Below are positions 8,163-15,161 of a stretch of DNA of 64,000 bases, one piece after another. Every line of letters begins with the position of its first letter. Position 1 is the first letter of the stretch. Source of the stretch: Myxococcota bacterium (GTDB lineage Bacteria; Myxococcota; B64-G9); contig JAKLGA010000006.1 of NCBI GenBank assembly GCA_022710975.1, positions 62,001 to 126,000 on the forward strand, read 5' to 3'. The notes under the pieces were generated by a model that saw nothing but the letters and a program-made list of their open reading frames with translations, made no database searches and was not told where the DNA came from. Position numbers and translations under genes: made by a program.

Positions 8163-9833
8163 ATGCGCAGCGCTCTGATTCCAGTGATGGCGGTCGGGCT
8201 GGCCCTGGTGCTCGCGGGCTGCCCGGAGAAGGTCGTGGTCAAGCCCCAGGAGCCGATCAAGAAGGTCGTGCGGGTGAAGCCCGCCGAGGAGACCTTCAAC
8301 GAGGGCCTGGACGCCCTGGCCGCCAAGGACACCGACCGCGGGCTCGCGCTGATGCGCGAGGCCATGGCCAAGAAGCCCGACAACGTCCGCATGCAGGTGG
8401 TGGGCAACTACAACCTCGGCGCGCTGGCGCTGGCCAAGGGCGACCTGCCCGCCGCCGAGGCCGCCTTCCAGGCGGTGCTGAAGGCCGACGAGCTGCACAA
8501 GGCCGCGCTGCTCGACCTGGGCGTGGTGCTGAAGCGCCAGAAGAAGTACAAGGAGGCCATCGCGCACTACCAGGCCGCGCTGTCCAAGCTGCCGCGCGAC
8601 CCGGAGATCATGAACAACCTGATCGTGGTCTTCCGCCTGGACAAGCAGTACGCCGAGGCCGAGAAGACCGGCCACAAGCTGCTGGCGCGGGCCCCGACCA
8701 ACGTCGAGGCCTACAAGAACCTGACCCTGATCTACTACGACCAGGGCAAGTACGAGATGGCCGAGCTCTTGTGCATCAACGCCGGCAAGATGCTGGAGAA
8801 GCTGCGGGCCAAGGACCCGAACGTGCCCGAGGACGCAGGGATCTTCAATAACCTGGGGATGATCTACGTGGGCATGAAGCGCTACCGGGACGCGCTGGCC
8901 CAGTTCGACAAGGCCCTCAAGATCAACCCCGACTTCACGGAGGCGCTCGTCAACCAGGCCGCCATCGCCCACCGCTTCCGCGACTACGAGAAGGCCCTGG
9001 CGGCCTACGACAAGGTCCTCAAGCTCGATCCGGGCAACGGCCTCGCCCAGGTCGGCCGGGCCTACGCGATCTTCGGCAACGGCGACGGCAAGGCCGCCCT
9101 GCCGCTGTTCGAGGCGCTGCTGGCCAAGGAGCCCGGGGACACCCTGCTGCTGTGGAACCTGGCCAGCATCTACGACGACCAGCTCAAGGACTACGCCCGG
9201 GCGATCGAGTACTACAACAAGTACAAGGCCGCCAAGGGCTCGGCCCTCAAGGCCGACGATCCGGTCACCAAGAAGATCGCCGTGGCCACCCAGAAGCTGG
9301 AGATGGCCACCGAGATGAAGAAGGAGCAGGAGGAGGAGGACCGCAAGGCCGCCGAGGAAGAGGCCAAGAAGAAGAAGGCCCTCGAGGAGGCCAAGAAGGA
9401 GACCAGCGCCGAGGGCAAGCAGAAGCTCGAGGACATGCTGAAGGCGGGCGACGAGTCCACCGGCCAGCCCCCCGCCGAAGGTGGCGACAAGGCCGCCCCG
9501 CCTCCCGCGGGTGACAAGCCCGCCGAGGGCGACAAGCCGGCCGAGCCGGCCAAGGCCGAGGGCGACAAGCCGGCCGAGCCGGCCAAGGCCGAGGGCGACA
9601 AGCCGGCCGAGCCGGCCAAGGCCGAGGGCGACAAGCCGGCCGAGCCGGCCAAGGCCGAGGGCGACAAGCCGGCCGAGCCGGCCAAGGCCGAGGGCGACAA
9701 ACCGGCCGAGCCGGCCAAGGCCGAGGGCGACAAGCCGGCCGAGCCGGCCAAGGCAGAGGGCGACAAGCCGGCCGAGCCGGCCAAGGCCGAGGGCGACAAG
9801 CCGGCCGAGCCCGCGGAGCCCGCAACCCCTTAG
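8163..9833 (+). CDS. gltE: TPR lipoprotein, GltE/AglT-like
   Basis: A 556-residue lipoprotein with a clear lipobox: MRSALIPVMAVGLALVLAGC, Cys 20. ATG 8163 is preferred over ATG 8139 because GAGGGA (8149-8154) is 8 nt upstream and the signal is complete. Around eight TPR-like pairs fill residues 40-380 (for example DLGVVLKRQKKYKEAIAHYQ, NNLGMIYVGMKRYRDALAQF). A charged Lys/Glu coiled segment follows, then a Pro/Ala/Lys tail of nine near-identical 11-residue repeats (EGDKPAEPAKA), likely an extended spacer reaching across the periplasm. Myxococcus AglT/GltE is likewise a TPR lipoprotein between AgmU and the small GltF gene. Confidence 0.77.
   Translation: MRSALIPVMAVGLALVLAGCPEKVVVKPQEPIKKVVRVKPAEETFNEGLDALAAKDTDRGLALMREAMAKKPDNVRMQVVGNYNLGALALAKGDLPAAEAAFQAVLKADELHKAALLDLGVVLKRQKKYKEAIAHYQAALSKLPRDPEIMNNLIVVFRLDKQYAEAEKTGHKLLARAPTNVEAYKNLTLIYYDQGKYEMAELLCINAGKMLEKLRAKDPNVPEDAGIFNNLGMIYVGMKRYRDALAQFDKALKINPDFTEALVNQAAIAHRFRDYEKALAAYDKVLKLDPGNGLAQVGRAYAIFGNGDGKAALPLFEALLAKEPGDTLLLWNLASIYDDQLKDYARAIEYYNKYKAAKGSALKADDPVTKKIAVATQKLEMATEMKKEQEEEDRKAAEEEAKKKKALEEAKKETSAEGKQKLEDMLKAGDESTGQPPAEGGDKAAPPPAGDKPAEGDKPAEPAKAEGDKPAEPAKAEGDKPAEPAKAEGDKPAEPAKAEGDKPAEPAKAEGDKPAEPAKAEGDKPAEPAKAEGDKPAEPAKAEGDKPAEPAEPATP
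9525..9821 (+). repeat. 33-bp in-frame tandem repeat (nine units) in gltE
   Basis: Nine consecutive 33-bp units start at 9525 and repeat every 33 bp, encoding EGDKPAEPAKA. The first eight are nearly identical at DNA level, with single synonymous changes such as AAA for AAG and GCA for GCC. The ninth diverges into PAEPAEP. Unit number is likely to vary by slippage or recombination without shifting frame. Confidence 0.95.
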
Positions 9834-9919
9834 CAGGTCTGGGAACCTCGGGCGAGGTGGGTTGTCGGTAGCGAGCAAGGGTGAATCGACGGGTGGCCAC
9901 GAGAGTGGAGGATGTCGAC

Positions 9920-10243
9920 ATGAAGCACTGGAAGCTGGTTCTCTCGACGCTCGGGTTCCTGGGCGTTGCGCTGCTGGCCGGTACCGCCCTGGCTCAGGCC
10001 GAGGGCGGGGCCGCGGCGGATCCCGCCGGAGCGGCCGGGGCGGGCGCGCCGGCCGCGGACACGGTGCAGACCATCTACAAGAAGACCACCATCATCGACT
10101 TCTCGGACGTGACCATCACGGGCGAGCTGACCAAGCCCGAGGGCTCGTACCTGATGAACAAGAAGAAGGCCAACTTCAACCTGCTCATCCGGGTGCGGGA
10201 CGACTTCCTGCCCGAGATGATCAAGTCCGTGGACAATCTCTAG
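9920..10243 (+). CDS. gltF: Small exported protein, GltF position
   Basis: A 107-residue protein starting at ATG 9920, picked because GGAGGA (9907-9912) is 7 nt upstream and the frame begins with a signal peptide or membrane anchor (MKHWKLVLSTLGFLGVALLAGTALAQ). After an Ala/Gly-rich spacer comes a short conserved-looking segment (TTIIDFSDVTITGELTKPEG, then YLMNKKKANFNLLIRVRDDF). That segment resembles the TITGEL/P-x-G-x-Y linker regions seen near AdventurousGliding TonB-like proteins, but I cannot name a domain. Its position between the TPR lipoprotein and the FHA/TonB-like protein is that of gltF. The function is inferred from order alone. Confidence 0.65.
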   Translation: MKHWKLVLSTLGFLGVALLAGTALAQAEGGAAADPAGAAGAGAPAADTVQTIYKKTTIIDFSDVTITGELTKPEGSYLMNKKKANFNLLIRVRDDFLPEMIKSVDNL

Positions 10244-10283
10244 TCCCCGGCTGGCGCGGTTCCTCTCGAAGGCGAGGTGGCGA

Positions 10284-12275
10284 ATGGCGGTCAAGAAGGG
10301 CAAGAAGCTCCGCATCATCCTCGAGGTCAACCTGGACGGGAAGACCACCCGGCACGAGTTCGACCAGGACAAGATCATCCTGGGCTCCGGGCCGGTGGCC
10401 GGGCTCAAGCTGGACCACCCCTCCGTGGCCAGCATGCACGCCATCTTCCAGGCTGGCCAGGACGACGAGAGCGCGCTCCTGGTGGTGCTGGAGGAGGGCG
10501 TCAAGCTCAACGGCGAGGAGGTCGACCGGCAGGCCAAGGTGCGCCGGGGCGACTCGCTGACCGTGGGCGAGATCGAGGTGTTCGTGGTCGGCTGCGGCGA
10601 GGACGCCATCGAGACCAAGGCGGAGCCCGCGCCCGCCAAGGCCGAGGCCGTCTCCGACGACGAGGTCGAGGAGCTGCCGGCCGAGGACACCAAGCCCGAG
10701 CCCGCCAAGGCCGCGAAGCCCGAGCCGGCGCCCAAGGCCGAGCCCAGGAAGGAAGCCAGGCCCGAGCTGCCCAGGCCCGAGGCCAGGAAGGAGCCGGCCA
10801 AGGAGGCCAAGCGCCCGCCCTCACCGCCGCCCGCCCGCAAGGAGCCCGCCAGCGGCACGCAGGTGGTCCGGCGCCGGGAGATCCCCCGCGCCGCCGAGGC
10901 CGGCGCCAAGTCGGGCGAGAACTTCTTCGCGCGCGAGATCTCCCCCATGGAGCGGCCGCAGCCGGGTGAGCGGACCCTCGAGGTCAAGGTGATGTGGGGG
11001 CGGATCGTGCTGGCCGTGGCGCAGTTCCGCGAGGGGCAGCCCGTCACCGTGGGCGAGGGGCCCGGCGCCTCCATCCGCCTGTCGACCGATCGCGAGGGCA
11101 ACGAGCTGCTCACCCTGGCCAGCCCGGGGGGGACGGACGGCTACGTGGTGCACGTGGCCTCGGGCATGGAGCTCGAGGTGCGCCGCGACGGCAAGCTCGC
11201 GGAGGTGGGTGAGCTGCCCTCCCAGGGCGCCACCCGCACCTACGCCCTGAAGGTCCACGAGCGCGCCCGCCTCATGGTGGGCCAGCTCGCCTTCGTCATC
11301 CAGTACGTGACGGGCGTCCGCGGGGTGCGCAGCGCCGCCGACAAGGACCACCAGATGGGCAAGTGGTGGACGGTGCTGTTCATCATCGCGCTCGGCCTGT
11401 GGTTCATGATCGACGCGACGCCGCGCAACGAGATGGACCCCTTCGACTACCTGAAGAACCCGGCGCGCTTCGCCACCCTGCTCATGCCCACGAAGGTGGA
11501 CGAGAAGAAGAAGACCTTCGAGGAGATCAAGAAGGCCAAGGAGGAGAAGCCCAAGCTCGAGGACGACAGCAAGTGGAAGAAGGTCCAGACCGACACCAAG
11601 AAGAAGGACCAGGACATCCCCAAGGAGATCAAGCGCGAGCAGGATCGCAAGATCGCCACCAACGCGGGCATCCTGGGCCTGCTGAAGAAGGCCGGCGGCG
11701 GCACCGGCGATGACGCCTCCTCGGTGTTCGGCGGCGCGGCCATGACCAACCTGGACTCGCAGCTCGACAGCCTGCGCTCCGGCATGGCCGACTCCAGCGG
11801 CTTCGGCGGCCTGGGCACCCGCGGCGGCGGGCCCGGCGGCGGCGGCGGCGGGCTGGGCCTGGGCGGCATGGGCACCTCCGGCTACGGCCGCGGCGAGGGT
11901 GGCAAGTACGCCGGCGCGTCGCTCGGCCACCGCGGCAAGAGCAACGTGACCGTGGTCAAGGGCAAGACCCGCATCATCGGCGCCCTGTCGCAGAAGGTCG
12001 TCGGCGACTACATCAAGCGGTACTGGGCCCAGTTCAAGTTCTGCTACGAGCGCGAGCTGTCCAAGAACCCCAACCTGTACGGCAAGATCTCGGTCAACTT
12101 CACCATCGACGGCAGCGGCCGGGTCAGCGAGGCGTCGGTCATCCAGACCACCATGAACAACACCAACGTCGAGGAGTGCCTGCTGCGCGTCATCCGCCGC
12201 ATCCGCTTCCCGCAGCCCAAGGGCGGCGGCGAGGTCATCGTGACCTACCCGTTCCTGTTCCAGACCGCGGGCTGA
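10284..12275 (+). CDS. gltG: FHA-TM-TonB-like protein, GltG/PglI-like
   Basis: A 663-residue inner-membrane protein predicted to span the envelope. Residues about 8-105 form an N-terminal FHA-type domain (LGSGPVAGLKLDHPSVASMH, then VKLNGEEVDRQAKVRRGDSL), followed by a Pro/Ala/Glu/Lys linker. Residues about 230-340 look like a second, more diverged FHA-like beta domain. One TM segment follows at about 360-378 (WWTVLFIIALGLWFMID), then a Lys-rich helix and a Gly-rich stretch. The C-terminal domain (about 555-663; GALSQKVVGDYIKRYWAQFK, CYERELSKNP, FTIDGSGRV) is the AgmX/PglI-type TonB-like tail. FHA domains read phospho-threonine signals. This domain layout is that of Myxococcus GltG and is the firmest anchor for calling this a glt cluster. 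Confidence 0.85.
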   Translation: MAVKKGKKLRIILEVNLDGKTTRHEFDQDKIILGSGPVAGLKLDHPSVASMHAIFQAGQDDESALLVVLEEGVKLNGEEVDRQAKVRRGDSLTVGEIEVFVVGCGEDAIETKAEPAPAKAEAVSDDEVEELPAEDTKPEPAKAAKPEPAPKAEPRKEARPELPRPEARKEPAKEAKRPPSPPPARKEPASGTQVVRRREIPRAAEAGAKSGENFFAREISPMERPQPGERTLEVKVMWGRIVLAVAQFREGQPVTVGEGPGASIRLSTDREGNELLTLASPGGTDGYVVHVASGMELEVRRDGKLAEVGELPSQGATRTYALKVHERARLMVGQLAFVIQYVTGVRGVRSAADKDHQMGKWWTVLFIIALGLWFMIDATPRNEMDPFDYLKNPARFATLLMPTKVDEKKKTFEEIKKAKEEKPKLEDDSKWKKVQTDTKKKDQDIPKEIKREQDRKIATNAGILGLLKKAGGGTGDDASSVFGGAAMTNLDSQLDSLRSGMADSSGFGGLGTRGGGPGGGGGGLGLGGMGTSGYGRGEGGKYAGASLGHRGKSNVTVVKGKTRIIGALSQKVVGDYIKRYWAQFKFCYERELSKNPNLYGKISVNFTIDGSGRVSEASVIQTTMNNTNVEECLLRVIRRIRFPQPKGGGEVIVTYPFLFQTAG

Positions 12276-12299
12276 TCCAGCGAGCGAGGGCTGACCAAC

Positions 12300-13010
12300 A
12301 TGCGTAGACTGCTGGCCATCGGTGCGATCCTGGCGATTTCCCTGTGGGCGGCCATGGCCGCGGGCGAGGAGGGCGGGGGAGGTGGCGAGGAGGCCACGCC
12401 CGCCCCGGGCGAGGCCGCAGCGCCCGCGCCCGCCCCGGCCGCGGAGGCGAAGACCGCCAAGCCGGCCGAGGAGGCGGAGGAGATCGCCTTCGAGCGGCTG
12501 ACGGGGCTGTTCTTCGAGGGCCGGGGCGGCGTGTTCTTCACCCTGGGCGGCTCGCGCGGCTACTCCAACGCCCAGCCGGTGTTCGGTTTCGAGGTCGGCT
12601 ACGACATCAACGACTGGTGGTCGCTCGGCTTCCAGTACGCCTCCGGCTACCAGGCGGCCAACCCGATCGAGGCCTGCCCGACCCCGGATCAGCCGGCCCT
12701 GTGCGGCGACTACACCGGGTACCACCAGGACTTCTCGCTGACCTTCTTCAACCTGGCCACCGACTTCGACCTGGTGGGCGGGGAGCGCTGGGCGCTCGAG
12801 GCGCGGGTAGGCGGCGGCGTGGTGCTGATCAACCCGTCGGCCGAGCCGGACGCGGCGCCGGTGGACGGCGACGTGTTCGCCGGGCTGCGGGTCGAGTACT
12901 ACACCCTGCTGAAGCACTTCACCCTGGCGCTCGAGCTCGAGTACGCGCTCGTGGTCCCGACCATGATCCACTGCCTGGCCGGCTCCTTCTCCATCGTCTA
13001 CACCTTCTGA
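12300..13010 (+). CDS. gltH: Outer-membrane beta-barrel protein, GltH-like
   Basis: A 236-residue predicted outer-membrane barrel, 24 nt after gltG. Signal peptide MRRLLAIGAILAISLWAAMAAG, then a Gly/Glu and Ala/Pro-rich spacer (residues 22-62), then alternating beta strands with Gly/aromatic residues (GVFFTLGGSRGYSN, GFEVGYDINDWWSLGFQYAS) and terminal Phe (SIVYTF). In Myxococcus, gltH follows gltG and encodes a barrel, so the match is by type and order. It ends the cluster: no gltI (agmK), gltJ (agmX), gltK or aglRQS motor gene follows in the window. Confidence 0.73.
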   Translation: MRRLLAIGAILAISLWAAMAAGEEGGGGGEEATPAPGEAAAPAPAPAAEAKTAKPAEEAEEIAFERLTGLFFEGRGGVFFTLGGSRGYSNAQPVFGFEVGYDINDWWSLGFQYASGYQAANPIEACPTPDQPALCGDYTGYHQDFSLTFFNLATDFDLVGGERWALEARVGGGVVLINPSAEPDAAPVDGDVFAGLRVEYYTLLKHFTLALELEYALVVPTMIHCLAGSFSIVYTF

Positions 13011-13016
13011 GCCCTC

Positions 13017-13032
13017 GGCCCGGACCCGGGCC
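13017..13032 (+). terminator. GC hairpin after the glt cluster
   Basis: A perfect inverted repeat, GGCCCG/CGGGCC with a four-base loop, starts 6 nt after the gltH stop. There is no T-tract, so it may stabilise the 3' end of the mRNA or mark a Rho-dependent end rather than act as a standard intrinsic terminator. Confidence 0.35.
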
Positions 13033-13192
13033 AGCAGGAAGAACCTGGATCGTCCAGCGAGTGGAGGGGGAACTCGCGTCGCGCAGGCAGGGCGTGGGCC
13101 CCGAGCCTGCAGGTGCCGGCCGGCCCGTCCTGGATGTACAATGGGCGTCGCTTGGGGCGGATGACATCGCTGGAAGAGTCAGGAGGGAAGGG

Positions 13193-13273
13193 GTGAACCG
13201 CGTGAAGGCGCTCCTGGGTGGTGGATTCGTGGCCGCCTTGGCCGTGGTCCTCGTGGCCTCCCAGGCAGGCTGA
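13193..13273 (+). CDS. Possible 26-residue membrane peptide
   Basis: In the 323-nt space between gltH and the next gene, a GTG at 13193 has a strong AGGAGG (13181-13186) 6 nt upstream. It opens a 26-residue frame, NRVKALLGGGFVAALAVVLV followed by ASQAG. The sequence has two basic residues and one hydrophobic span, so it looks like a small membrane or secreted peptide. A second tiny frame (ATG 13161) ends in the GTGA that opens this one, suggesting coupled translation. No family is recognised and it may be spurious. The rest of the gap shows only a TACAAT (13137-13142) without a good -35. Confidence 0.35.
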   Translation: MNRVKALLGGGFVAALAVVLVASQAG

Positions 13274-13333
13274 TCCCTCCGGCAGGTGCCTGCCTTCTGC
13301 GGCGGGCGAAGTGCAATCTGATAGGTGCGGTCC

Positions 13334-13747
13334 ATGCCCTTCATCACGATCCTCCTCACGATGGCCCTGGTCCTCCATTGCGCGCTGACCAGCCTCGCCG
13401 CGCGGCGGAGTAAGCTGTGGGCGGTTGGCGGCGGGGCCCTCTCGTTGCTCTGCCTCTATGCGCTGCTCGAGGCGTCATCCCGAGGAGACGCCTGCCTGAT
13501 CCATGGAGGTCCGGAGCTCTGCGGATTGACGATGAGGTGGTGCTGGGTCAGCCTCAGCGCCCTGGTCGCCAGTGCGCTGGTTTGCTCGGTCGGCATTCTC
13601 AGAAACAGGAAGAACCTGCGGCTATCGAGGCGGGCGAGGGTGGTCGAGTTGGTCGTCTTCTCGGCCGAGGTCTGCGGCGTCCTCTTCCTCGCCGGGGGCC
13701 ACGTCCGGGCCCTGATGCAGTTCCTCGCGGCATCCTTACCGCGGTGA
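13334..13747 (+). CDS. Small multi-pass membrane protein, unknown
   Basis: A 137-residue hydrophobic protein with about four membrane spans (near residues 2-22, 27-43, 65-87, 101-124) and several Cys. ATG 13334 has AGGTG at 13323-13327. No domain is recognised. Codon use is noticeably less biased toward G/C third positions than in the glt genes before it (many tcg, cgg, gtt, att codons). Together with the following ankyrin gene it forms a compositionally different patch, suggesting recent acquisition or weak selection. The next gene starts 64 nt downstream, so the two may be co-transcribed. Confidence 0.6.
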   Translation: MPFITILLTMALVLHCALTSLAARRSKLWAVGGGALSLLCLYALLEASSRGDACLIHGGPELCGLTMRWCWVSLSALVASALVCSVGILRNRKNLRLSRRARVVELVVFSAEVCGVLFLAGGHVRALMQFLAASLPR

Positions 13748-13811
13748 AGGGAACCTCGGAGGTGTGGAACCTGTCCGACGATGAATGGGATAGCAGCTGG
13801 ACCGAGGCGCC

Positions 13812-14933
13812 ATGCAAGCGGCTCTCGCTCACATCGTCGATGGGTATCATCGCTTCGCGGAACGTCCGCTGCTCGGCCTGGTTGTCCTCCTGGCGTTCGC
13901 TTCTGCCGCAGCACGATGGCGGAAAAAGGCGGCGAACGGAACCTGGTCGCAGTGGAGACGATCCCTCGTCGGGCTTGTATGGCTGTCTGCCGAACTCACC
14001 TCGATGATCGACACCCGGGACCTGGTCGCTGCCGACCGGAAACAGTGGGGCACCGTCGCCCTCATGGCGGGCGTGAATCTCAGGAACGAGAAGCTCGTGC
14101 GGCAGGCGATCGCCCTGGGTGCGGACCTCGAGTGCATGAACTCCAGGGCCCTCACTCCGTTGATGATCGCCGCGATGCACGGGGATCTCGGCAGCGTGCG
14201 TGCCCTCGTCGATGCCGGGGCCCAGGTCTCGTGCGACAACTGCTATATGAGCCCTCTCACGATGACCTACGGCGTCGGTGTCGAGCACGGGCGCTTCACG
14301 ATCTCAGTGCACGAGGAGGTCCTCGAGTACCTCCTCAGCAAGGGCGCGAATCCCAACCACGGATGCGGGCGTCGCCGGCCGATGCTGTACAACGCAATCA
14401 TGGCGGATCGGCTCGACATCGCGAGGTTGTTGATTTCCTATGGGGCGCACCCTGGCTGTTCCGACCGGGATGACTGGCCGATTCTCTCGGCTGCCCAATC
14501 GCGGGAAGCCCTTCACCTGCTCATGGATCATGGAGCATCGCTGGCCGAGAGAGGCCCGAAGGGCGACGGCGTGCTCGTCTACCTGGTCGCCGCCGGGGCT
14601 CCGCTGGAGGTCGTCGAGGAGGCGAATCGGATGGGCGCCGCGATCATCGATGATCCGCAGGGAGAGTGGTGCATCACGGTGCTCGCGCTAGCCCACGGAA
14701 AGCGCGATGTGGTTCGATGGCTGCTCGGGAGAGGTGCGCCGGTGGATTGCGTGGACGAGCATGGCGACGCCCCCTTGCATCTGGCAGCCGAAGCCGGCAG
14801 AGCGGACCTCGTGAAATTGCTCCTGGCCCGCAAGGCGAACAAGACCCTCAAGAATTCATCGGGTATGACTCCCGAAGATGTCGCCAGGCAGAAGGGCGCG
14901 GAGGAGGTCGTCAGGCTCCTCTCGGCGCCATGA
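13812..14933 (+). CDS. Membrane-anchored ankyrin-repeat protein
   Basis: A 373-residue protein with an N-terminal membrane segment (about residues 19-34, LLGLVVLLAFASAAA) and a C-terminal ankyrin solenoid. Repeats are visible at LTPLMIAAMHGDLGSVRALV (near residue 117), the region around VLEYLLSKGANPNHG, RLDIARLLISYGAHPG, KRDVVRWLLGRGAPVD, and HGDAPLHLAAEAGRADLVKL near the end. Ankyrin repeats mediate protein-protein contacts; a membrane-tethered form is often found with toxin, protease or phage-related partners, but nothing here specifies one. Composition is lower in GC than the flanking clusters, like the small membrane protein before it. Confidence 0.85.
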   Translation: MQAALAHIVDGYHRFAERPLLGLVVLLAFASAAARWRKKAANGTWSQWRRSLVGLVWLSAELTSMIDTRDLVAADRKQWGTVALMAGVNLRNEKLVRQAIALGADLECMNSRALTPLMIAAMHGDLGSVRALVDAGAQVSCDNCYMSPLTMTYGVGVEHGRFTISVHEEVLEYLLSKGANPNHGCGRRRPMLYNAIMADRLDIARLLISYGAHPGCSDRDDWPILSAAQSREALHLLMDHGASLAERGPKGDGVLVYLVAAGAPLEVVEEANRMGAAIIDDPQGEWCITVLALAHGKRDVVRWLLGRGAPVDCVDEHGDAPLHLAAEAGRADLVKLLLARKANKTLKNSSGMTPEDVARQKGAEEVVRLLSAP

Positions 14934-14990
14934 ACCCCCGCGCAGCGCAGGCAAGGCAGGTGCCCCAGGAGCGCGATGGAGTTCCAGGCT

Positions 14991-15062
14991 GGTGATCTGA
15001 GCTTCCAGTGAAGTCGGGTGGAGTTGTTCGCCGGTGATCTGCGCCGGGAGTGAAGTGGGGTG
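14991..15062. repeat. Two imperfect 30-nt direct repeats
   Basis: Copies at 14991-15020 and 15033-15062 share GGTGATCTG at the left and AGTGAAGT followed by GGGTG at the right, with 6 mismatches in 30 positions and a 42-nt offset. They lie in the 228-nt space between the ankyrin gene and the hybrid kinase. They may be a remnant of a small tandem repeat or a pair of regulator sites. Confidence 0.6.
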
Positions 15063-15112
15063 AGGTCCTGGGTCCTCCGGCAGGGGGTCCGGGCCGGTGT
15101 CCCGTCGATTGA

Positions 15113-15140
15113 TTGCGGTGAAGCCGCCCTGTGTTACCAT
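15113..15140 (+). promoter_or_regulatory. Weak candidate promoter of the kinase operon
   Basis: TTGCGG (15113-15118) and TACCAT (15135-15140) are 16 nt apart, upstream of the GGGAGA site (15147-15152) and the ATG at 15162. Both boxes deviate from consensus. Confidence 0.35.
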
Positions 15141-15161
15141 GGCCTCGGGAGACACCTGCGC

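Noticed and set aside
4430-8407. Minus-strand open frame of 1325 codons opposite the large TPR gene
   Set aside because: It is a shadow of the plus-strand gltD-like gene: composition is Leu/Val/Gly/His-rich low complexity, there is no motif, and the plus frame has a signal peptide, ribosome-binding site and TPR pattern.
9525-9821. CRISPR-like array
   Set aside because: Units are contiguous 33-bp in-frame coding repeats without spacers.
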